DNA from: a virus
Length of the DNA stretch: 24,969 nt
IMG/VR virus record: IMGVR_UViG_3300024520_000470
Span: 1-24,969 of that record
Direction: 5' to 3' (one strand)
A program made the translations under genes and the position numbers. A model generated the notes under the pieces. That model had not been told where the DNA came from, did not search any database, and saw only the letters and a program-made list of their open reading frames with translations. This document shows, piece after piece, positions 18,601 to 24,969 of the stretch. Every line of letters starts with the position of its first letter. The first letter of the stretch is position 1.

Positions 18601-21591
18601 CTACTGTAGTGCCCTTTGCAGATTCTTCTTAAACTCGGGGTTCTTTATAGCTCCTGAGTTAATAGCCTTCCGCAGCCCCTGGACAGTCTTAGTTCTTCCT
18701 TCAGCGTTGTCGTTGTGCTCGTATGTTGAGTTTATTGTCCCCGCTGTAGTGGCCCCGAACAGGCCTTGTAGGATCTTTTGACGTTCGGTGCTAGTCTGTG
18801 CTGTTGCGGCCTTGCGGAGAGCAACTGGGTCCGACACTAAATTAAGGAAGTTGCGGTGAGCCCTGACCTGAGCGAACTTACCAAGGTTTCCCAGCACAAG
18901 ACCTTTATGGCTAAGAGGACCGAGCACCGCTTGGCGAATCCACTTGATAGTGTCATCTTTCATGGTGTTGGCTGGGGTCATCTGGAGCTGTGTAGTCTCC
19001 AGTGCACGGGCTAAGACACCTAGGTCCTGCTTGAACTGACCACCAAAAATGATACCTAACCGGCTTCTGTTTGCTTCATCTTTAAGCATGTCGGACAACT
19101 TATCAAATCTGATAGTTTCCATGTTTACCGCTGGATCGTGCTGGGTAATCATCCTTTTAACCCGATCTAGCGCCGCCCGACGAAATATCTGTTTTTTCTG
19201 GGGGTACTTATCTAACATCTTCATGTACTGTGTGAGTTTTGCAGGGTCTCCCCATACAACACTCCAATCGGCGCCATTGGGATCTGAAAATATTTTTTTA
19301 AATGAACTAGGCAGTGCATCTTCGAACTGCTTCGTTCGGTTTGCAAATTGCTCTTTGGCCCTAGTCGTGTTTACAGCTCTCTTCATTATGGCCACATCTT
19401 CGGGCTCCATGAAAAGGTTTATCATCTTTTCGTGCTTCTTTAACCACTCCTCAGGGCGGGCCTTTATTCTCTTACCTGTCTCATCAAAGTTGGCACGTAG
19501 AAAGTCCTCCATTATGCCGCCCTTGAAGGCCTGTAGCTCTCTTCCGTTACCCGGCTTGGTCAGGGCATCATGGAAGTTCAGCGTCTTGGCCCCAAACTTG
19601 TCGTCTCCGCCCCAAATGTGCTTGAAAACCTTTGAGTCTTCAACCTTGGGGACTCCCGATCCTTTACGGACAAGAGACCCTAGAGCCTTATCCCCGAAAC
19701 GGTTCATCTGCTCAGTGTACCATTTTTCGGCGACTGTGTAGGCTTCTTGGGCTTTGGGATTGTCAGAAAGTCGCATGTAACGGTCAGTGCGGTCGGCTTC
19801 TAAGGCCGTGATGAGGTCGTCATACACCCCGGCATGCCCTGTCTTTTTATCTATGGCCTGCTGCTTATTTGTCTTCAAAAGGCTCATAAGATCTTGCAGG
19901 GTGCCATACTCAAAGTTCACCGTATCCTGAACCTTGGGGTTCATTTTAGCGGGGTCTACTAAGTCTTTTTGAATTTCCTTTAAAATCCGTATAGGGGAAC
20001 CAAGACCAGCACCACCGGGAAGCTTGTCATACTGCTCAACTAGTTCGTCTACCTTCTTTGTAAGGTTGACCGGCCAGAACTTGGCCTTTCCGGCTAGCTT
20101 TTCAATGGCATTAAATTTCTTAGAGGCTTCCCCGGTAACTGGTTCAAATACCTTATCGTATTCACGCTGTACCACCCCCTGAGCATATGCACCACGGGCT
20201 AAGTTATCTGCATCAACCCCCGGTAAGTCACTTGCCTCAGTGAAGGCATCGTCTGCAGCTTTGGAAACCTTGTCTTCCTGCTTGACTAGAGCGTCCCGTG
20301 CCCGCTTCACTCCGGCCGCGTTATCTGCACCTACCTCCTGAGCAACAGCTAGGCCAGAAATATCAGGGTCATCTGTTACCCCTTTCATTACGGGCATGGT
20401 CTCTGTGGAGGCCCCCGTTGCCTTCTTTCCAGCAGTCTCGAAGAAGTCGTTTGCTACGTGGGCGTTCTTTTCGAGCATCTCCCTAGCCGCCATACCTATC
20501 TCTGGATTAGGGTCGGCAGCCACTTCTTTTAGTACACTGAACAGCTCGGGCATCCGTCCTGTTTGGGCGGCATTTGCTTCAAACGGTTTAGTGGAATCTA
20601 AGGCCTTTTCATAGGCAGCCTTCATCTCTTCCCTAGTGCCACCATTAGCTTTCACTTCTAAATAGGCGCTAGAGGCTTTCACCCGCTGGCTGTCCTTTAG
20701 CCAACGGTTAGCTTCAGTTATGGCCGGTGCAGGGTTTTCAGGAAGGTGCAGGGCTTGCTCAAGAACCTCTTTGGGAAGGTACTTGCCCCCCAGTGCTGAC
20801 TTTATTTTCTTATACCCCGAAGAAATGGCTTTAGAAGCTCCGGCTCCGAGCATTTCAACTGCGGTGTCTTTTATAATTTCAGACCCCAGCCAAGTATTCT
20901 TATACCACGGACTATTTGACCATTCGGGTATGTGATCTAGCAGCTCAAGTTTATCGGCAATAGCTATCCGTGCTGCGATTCCTGTAGCTGCTCCGGCGAC
21001 CTTGGTCGCTCCACGAGAAACAATGCCTCCAAATGGGGGTGGAAGACGCTTGGAAGCTATCTCACCAATTGTCCAGCCTGCGGCAGCCAGCATTTCAGCA
21101 GTTGCTTCGGGTATCTCACCGATCTCTGCACCAGGAGGATCAAACGGGTGCCACTTTTCACCTGGAGGTTGAACCAAAAGCCTGCCTGTTTTCTTATGAA
21201 ATCTGGCCTTATACCCTTCTGGAACAGACATAAGCTGTCCCAACTTGAACCCTATATCATCTTTGGCAAACCCCGAAGCGGCGCGTCTAAGGGGGGTAAT
21301 GCCTTTATCTCCATCAATTCCCTCAGATTCGTAAAGTTCCTTTTCTTCACTGCCAGAGAGATTGAAGACAAGATTGTCAAAGAAGCCTCGTTCTTTTCCT
21401 AGCTCCGCCTTATAAGTAGTCTCGGCACTCTTAGCTTCATGAAGCTGATCAATGCCGGTAAGAGAAGATTCCCAAGGTTCAGCCCCCGGTGTAGTAGAAG
21501 GAGGGGGCGGGGGTGTCTCAACCTGAACAGGCGTGTCTATTCCGAGTAGCGCCTTTTCCCAAGGCTCCGGAGCGGCATTAGGGTCAGCCAT
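18601..21591 (-). CDS. Large internal virion-type protein (996 aa)
   Basis: A very long, mostly helical protein with many Lys/Glu/Ala stretches, no signal peptide and no enzyme motif that I can see. The N-terminus holds two copies of a short motif, EPWEKALLGID (9-19) and EPWESSLTGID (38-48), separated by a Pro-rich linker; such repeats are often docking motifs. A Gly/Ala/Ile-rich part at about 165-220 (TAEMLAAAGWTIGEIAS, GAATGIAARIA) could contact membranes. Size, composition and location as last gene of the virion block fit the ejected internal proteins of podovirus-like phages. No lytic transglycosylase motif was found. The ATG overlaps the preceding stop (TAATG). Confidence 0.6.
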   Translation of the reverse strand: MADPNAAPEPWEKALLGIDTPVQVETPPPPPSTTPGAEPWESSLTGIDQLHEAKSAETTYKAELGKERGFFDNLVFNLSGSEEKELYESEGIDGDKGITPLRRAASGFAKDDIGFKLGQLMSVPEGYKARFHKKTGRLLVQPPGEKWHPFDPPGAEIGEIPEATAEMLAAAGWTIGEIASKRLPPPFGGIVSRGATKVAGAATGIAARIAIADKLELLDHIPEWSNSPWYKNTWLGSEIIKDTAVEMLGAGASKAISSGYKKIKSALGGKYLPKEVLEQALHLPENPAPAITEANRWLKDSQRVKASSAYLEVKANGGTREEMKAAYEKALDSTKPFEANAAQTGRMPELFSVLKEVAADPNPEIGMAAREMLEKNAHVANDFFETAGKKATGASTETMPVMKGVTDDPDISGLAVAQEVGADNAAGVKRARDALVKQEDKVSKAADDAFTEASDLPGVDADNLARGAYAQGVVQREYDKVFEPVTGEASKKFNAIEKLAGKAKFWPVNLTKKVDELVEQYDKLPGGAGLGSPIRILKEIQKDLVDPAKMNPKVQDTVNFEYGTLQDLMSLLKTNKQQAIDKKTGHAGVYDDLITALEADRTDRYMRLSDNPKAQEAYTVAEKWYTEQMNRFGDKALGSLVRKGSGVPKVEDSKVFKHIWGGDDKFGAKTLNFHDALTKPGNGRELQAFKGGIMEDFLRANFDETGKRIKARPEEWLKKHEKMINLFMEPEDVAIMKRAVNTTRAKEQFANRTKQFEDALPSSFKKIFSDPNGADWSVVWGDPAKLTQYMKMLDKYPQKKQIFRRAALDRVKRMITQHDPAVNMETIRFDKLSDMLKDEANRSRLGIIFGGQFKQDLGVLARALETTQLQMTPANTMKDDTIKWIRQAVLGPLSHKGLVLGNLGKFAQVRAHRNFLNLVSDPVALRKAATAQTSTERQKILQGLFGATTAGTINSTYEHNDNAEGRTKTVQGLRKAINSGAIKNPEFKKNLQRALQ

Positions 21592-23081
21592 TACTTATTC
21601 AACCTTGCCATAGTTGCCGCCGCCCTAATCTGCCGACCCAAAGGTGATTCTTGTTCGGACTGAGACTTTCTAAAGGCCACAAACTCGTCCCAATCAGCAT
21701 CCCCTGGGTCTGGCACCTTTCCTACCCCACCGGGACGTGTAGCTATCCATTCAGCGGTCAATGCCTCACCCACTCTTTTTCTTAGACCACTGTGAATGCC
21801 CGCTACCCTGCCGTATAGTTCTTTTCTGCGAGTTTCAAATCTTTCTGAACCCGGTAGGTCCGCTTCTTTATCTTTAAAGAACTTATAACCATCCTGACCA
21901 TTTTCAATCTTCTTTTTCGCCATCTTTTTAATCTCATTTGCCAGTGCTAAAGAGGCTTCTAGTTCCAGACCAAGACGTGGAAGAGTACTAAGAATAACTT
22001 CAAGATCTCTATTAGACGGATTATGACCTAGCGCCTTATCTGCTAGGGTAGCTGCTGCTTGAGCATTACTCAGCCCCGTTAGCAACTGAGCATCGCTAAG
22101 ATCGCCAAGATCCTTACCAAATATCTGTTTATAGGCTCCGGCAAAATCTACGGTTGTCAGCCCCTTTATCATAGACCGCAACTTCTGGACTTGTGGTACT
22201 GCGCCCCCTGTGGATACATTCCCGGAAACTAAAACTTCTTCTATTCTAGCTGCCACATTAAGTGTTTGCAGACCTGCGTCACCCTGTTCCAGATAACCTG
22301 CATATCTATCGACTAGTTTTTTATTGACATCCTTATTCATGCCCATCATAGACTTGATGATGGCGACGGCTTCTGAGTCCTGCTTGCGCCAGTTCTCGTT
22401 CATCATCTTATTATAGTAGGCGCTCCCTTGGACCACCGGCTGACCCGTTGAAGGATCAGTGGTGGACAACAGTTCTTTCTGAAAGCCTGTTAGCTTTGCG
22501 TAGGAGGCGGTTTTCAGCTTTGCGGCTGCTGCGGTTAACTGAGCTTGAGCAACAACCCCTTTCGTTGCCCCTTCTTTCCGCTTTAACTCAAGAAGCTCCC
22601 GCTTATCCATCCAATCTTCAGCGGCTTTCTTGGTTTCCTTCATGCCCGAAGTAAAAGCCTGGATACCCTTGCCCACCGAACTAGCTAAGGTAGAACCGGG
22701 ACGGCTTCCTTCAATCATAGCCGCCGCACCCCCTTCCATCGCTGGTACGCCCCAGTTTTGCGTATCGTATGGGTTAGTGCGGCCCCCATTTGCCGCAGGG
22801 GGGGTAGGGGACGATGGTAGAGCGCCTCTAGGTGTGCTTTGGGGCGCTGGTACACCGCCCCCCATAGATGCACCACCCCCGGTCGGCTGTGGCCCCCCAT
22901 TTATTTCAAAATTGTACCCTGGACCCGGTTTTGACTGCACACCCATCGGGCGCGAGCGCCGTTGGTCAACAGTCGGCCTATTTTGACTAAGATGGGCAGG
23001 AGCAGGGCCGCCGATATACGGATTAACCGCCGTTTCCTCATCTACTGTGGTTGCGTCTACGCCTGCGTAAGGAAGGACCAT
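21591..23081 (-). CDS. Internal virion-type protein with disordered N-terminus (496 aa)
   Basis: Residues 1-130 are Pro/Gly/Ser-rich and likely disordered (AVNPYIGGPAPAHL, GGGASMGGGVPAPQ). From ~135 the chain is helical and charged (KETKKAAEDWMDKRELLELKRKEG, LTAAAAKLKTASYAKL), with long coiled-coil potential, ending with GRQIRAAATMARLNK. It is next to the 996-aa and 394-aa virion genes with TAATG-style overlaps. A structural or ejected internal protein is the best reading; there is no specific homology that I can name. Confidence 0.6.
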   Translation of the reverse strand: MVLPYAGVDATTVDEETAVNPYIGGPAPAHLSQNRPTVDQRRSRPMGVQSKPGPGYNFEINGGPQPTGGGASMGGGVPAPQSTPRGALPSSPTPPAANGGRTNPYDTQNWGVPAMEGGAAAMIEGSRPGSTLASSVGKGIQAFTSGMKETKKAAEDWMDKRELLELKRKEGATKGVVAQAQLTAAAAKLKTASYAKLTGFQKELLSTTDPSTGQPVVQGSAYYNKMMNENWRKQDSEAVAIIKSMMGMNKDVNKKLVDRYAGYLEQGDAGLQTLNVAARIEEVLVSGNVSTGGAVPQVQKLRSMIKGLTTVDFAGAYKQIFGKDLGDLSDAQLLTGLSNAQAAATLADKALGHNPSNRDLEVILSTLPRLGLELEASLALANEIKKMAKKKIENGQDGYKFFKDKEADLPGSERFETRRKELYGRVAGIHSGLRKRVGEALTAEWIATRPGGVGKVPDPGDADWDEFVAFRKSQSEQESPLGRQIRAAATMARLNK

Positions 23082-24266
23082 TTATGCATTCCCAAAGTAT
23101 TTAAGAGCACCAGCCGCACCTCCAAGCACACCAGCGATTTGGCCAGCGGGCGAAGTACCGAGCTGACCATTTAAGGCGCTACTGTTCGTGGTGGTGCGAG
23201 TTTCGTAAGGAACACCACTCAACGCGCCGGAGGCGAAATTGAGTTGGCGGTACGGGTATTCACGCTGCTCGAGGTAGTCGTTGTAAGCTGTGTCATACGA
23301 GGACTGCTCATTCTGCCGTTCAAGCGCACCAAAGTTCTGTAGGGCACCTGAGTCTTGCAGGCCCAGTCTACTCTCGGAAACGCCCAATTCGCCACGGGTA
23401 CGCGCGAGGTCATTATAGCTCTTCGAAGCCAGTGCATCACGGTCCATACCCGAGAACCCTGTAGAAGCCCCACTGAACGCCTGATTAGCGGTGGCCAAGG
23501 GTCTGTCGTAAACACCGAGGCGAGCACTGGCATTCTGACCGTATAGTCCGGCGCTCTGTAGTTCTCGGTTTTGCTCATTGTTAAACTGACCCTGAGCATT
23601 CGTAAAGGCATCCTGATTGCCCTTGGCATAGAGATCCCCAAGAGCCAGATTGCGGTTGCGATCGCCTTCGGCGTTAATGATACCGTGCCTGCTACCACCG
23701 AATGCGCCGTTGGCGGCTGAAGCATTCTCCTGGGTCTTTTGAACATCGAAATTGCGGTTTAGTTCTCGGGCAGCTATGTCTGTGACTTGCTGGTGATACG
23801 GACTCATATAGTCCGCCATATTTCCACCGGTAGCAAACCCTTCAGAGGCACTGCTGGCCATCTGATTGCTCTTATCAAGTTGACCGGTGGCATCGTTTAG
23901 GATATTCTGTTGGCTGGGGTCCGTCAACATATCGAACCCAGAGTTTACCATGCCATGATAAGGAACAGAATATCCCTGCATGTTGCCGAGGGCTTGACCT
24001 GCTTGATCAAGAGCCCCGTTGCTCTGGTCTAGAGACCCCTTCCAGGAACCTACGGCCCCCTGAAGAGTACCCTTGGCCTGCTGCTCTGTGTCGCTTAAGC
24101 CCGCAACCCGTGGCCCCGTGTACGGAGTATAGTCCTGATTGGCCAGTTCGCGCGCCGACAGATAGTTATCCTGACCGGCTTGACTTACCCAATCAGGTAT
24201 CTGCGTATCGGCGATTACCGTGCTAGAAGACGGTAACGTCGTGGCGTTTTGGTCAAATATACCCAT
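23082..24266 (-). CDS. Internal virion/DNA-transfer-type protein (394 aa)
   Basis: The protein is rich in Gln, Asn, Gly, Ala and Tyr. After PSSSTVIADTQIPDWVSQAG comes YTPYTGPRVAGLSDTEQQA, a motif I have seen in phage virion proteins near head-tail and ejection genes. Later parts repeat short Asn/Gln helices (AANGAFGGSRHGI, GQFNNEQNRELQSAGLYGQ) and end with a Gly/Ala hydrophobic stretch (AGQIAGVLGGAAGALKYFG). AGGA lies before the ATG at 24266, which overlaps the previous gene by 14 nt. A structural role is inferred from composition and location. Confidence 0.6.
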   Translation of the reverse strand: MGIFDQNATTLPSSSTVIADTQIPDWVSQAGQDNYLSARELANQDYTPYTGPRVAGLSDTEQQAKGTLQGAVGSWKGSLDQSNGALDQAGQALGNMQGYSVPYHGMVNSGFDMLTDPSQQNILNDATGQLDKSNQMASSASEGFATGGNMADYMSPYHQQVTDIAARELNRNFDVQKTQENASAANGAFGGSRHGIINAEGDRNRNLALGDLYAKGNQDAFTNAQGQFNNEQNRELQSAGLYGQNASARLGVYDRPLATANQAFSGASTGFSGMDRDALASKSYNDLARTRGELGVSESRLGLQDSGALQNFGALERQNEQSSYDTAYNDYLEQREYPYRQLNFASGALSGVPYETRTTTNSSALNGQLGTSPAGQIAGVLGGAAGALKYFGNA

Positions 24267-24954
24267 GAGTCATTTTCCTAGAGCGGCGTAGAACGATGTG
24301 TTTTCCGATAAATCTGCACACGGGCACTCCAGCCCAATGCAGGAACCTGCCTAATTTCGGTCGTTTGATGTCCATACCCGCCTGATAAGCGACTTCTTTG
24401 GCCCAGGACCGGCCGAGCAGCGCCCCGAACATCATCACCCAGTAGTGCCTTTTCATTGACCTTACAAACGGCTTGGCCCAGACGTGGTATCCTGCCACAA
24501 CGGTGACTGATAAGGTTTTTCCGTAGGCTTGGTCGTGGGCGTTAATATCAGGGTCAAGCAGACCTTGAGTATAAAGGAAATCGCATATAACCGACGGATC
24601 TCCTTCATCTATACCGGCTTCAGGGTCATTGTTATCTGCCTGAGATGAAGCAGATTCAGAACCTACGGCACCCTGAGTATCGGTGGAGCCAGAGGCAGTG
24701 GAGGTAGATGCGTCTGTGTCCGTGCCAACTCCGTGAGCGTCAGTAGCGGTATCGTTCTCAATGCCCGCAGCTTCAGTAGCTGCCCCCACATCCACATCGT
24801 CATAAGCGGTGGCATTTGACTGCTCATCCGCAAGATTTCCAGGCCCCCAGCCCAGCGCATTATTCGGGTCGTCTACTTGTTCTGGTCCACCTAAGAGACT
24901 GTCTAACAGCGTTTCTACATCAGGAAACACCGACGGCACATCATACCCGGCCAT
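24253..24954 (-). CDS. Virion-associated phage protein with acidic linker (233 aa)
   Basis: MAGYDVPSVFPDVETLLDSLLGG is followed by a long low-complexity Asp/Ser/Thr/Ala region (30-120). The C-terminal ~110 residues hold CDFLYTQGLLDPDINAHDQA, GYHVWAKPFVRSMKRH, and FGALLGRSWAKEVAYQAGMD, a compact basic domain that I recognise from phage genes beside virion modules but cannot name. The 14-nt overlap with the next gene suggests co-translation. Upstream context is cut by the window end; TAGAG is the only possible ribosome site, so the start is a little uncertain. Confidence 0.6.
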   Translation of the reverse strand: MAGYDVPSVFPDVETLLDSLLGGPEQVDDPNNALGWGPGNLADEQSNATAYDDVDVGAATEAAGIENDTATDAHGVGTDTDASTSTASGSTDTQGAVGSESASSQADNNDPEAGIDEGDPSVICDFLYTQGLLDPDINAHDQAYGKTLSVTVVAGYHVWAKPFVRSMKRHYWVMMFGALLGRSWAKEVAYQAGMDIKRPKLGRFLHWAGVPVCRFIGKHIVLRRSRKMTHGYI

Positions 24955-24969
24955 CTCTAGGCCTATCTT

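Noticed and set aside
19049-19741. 230-codon open frame on the plus strand
   Set aside because: It lies fully inside the 996-aa gene on the minus strand, has no ribosome site and a composition expected of a shadow frame.
1-24969. Use of an altered genetic code (UGA as sense), suggested by a possible UCA anticodon
   Set aside because: Many genes end in TGA within neat ATGA or GTGA overlaps with the next start, so UGA works as stop here.

Overview
The window is part of the genome of a tailed double-stranded DNA phage (or a prophage of one). Every gene that can be supported lies on the minus strand, and genes are packed with 4-11 nt overlaps such as ATGA, GTGA and TAATG. The content is a phage replication, nucleotide and DNA-modification block followed, across one large intergenic region, by virion genes. 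Very large, Gly/Ala-rich and coiled-coil-like virion proteins suggest a podovirus-like particle with ejected internal proteins, but no terminase, portal or capsid gene is in view. The host is not determined; a proteobacterium is a guess.

Layout in the direction of transcription (high to low coordinates). 24954-18601: four virion-type genes. 18600-18121: a roughly 480 bp non-coding hub with a 16-bp perfect inverted repeat, a recurring TATTG/CAATA pentamer and a candidate promoter that would fire into the early genes. 18120-10819: SNF2-like helicase, small unknowns, a tRNA-like gene, a likely ssDNA-binding protein, AEP-type primase and UvrD/Rep-type helicase, with two good intrinsic terminators (near 14213 and 10768). 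10738-10296: two tandem Tad2-like (DUF2829) genes, predicted anti-Thoeris proteins. 10306-6081: a DNA-modification island with an HMUDK-helical/aGPT-PPlase-type protein, a 36-aa membrane peptide, a radical SAM/SPASM enzyme, a TET-associated-type glycosyltransferase, a thymidylate-synthase homologue and a DUF1599/Nmad1-type protein. 6094-2605: HTH protein, family A DNA polymerase, PD-(D/E)XK nuclease, zinc ribbon and DEDDy exonuclease. 2608-1735: small accessory proteins including a Lar-like zinc ribbon.

The low-coordinate end holds the most striking element: a TROVE/Ro60 (Rsr) gene immediately preceded by a non-coding RNA that contains all the parts of a tRNA in circularly permuted order (T arm, closed acceptor stem, D arm), with its ends pairing into a stem. 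This is the layout of bacterial YrlA Y RNAs. A second shorter hairpin beside it shares a 23-nt leader repeat and looks like a second Y RNA. A partial HTH gene follows at the window edge.

How the genes fit together: polymerase, primase, two helicases, nucleases and a likely ssDNA-binding protein replicate the genome. The TS homologue with the radical SAM, HMUDK-type and glycosyltransferase proteins most likely supplies and decorates a modified thymidine to resist host restriction. The Lar-like and Tad2-like proteins are further predicted counter-defences. The Ro60/Y RNA pair probably acts on RNA surveillance or decay during infection.
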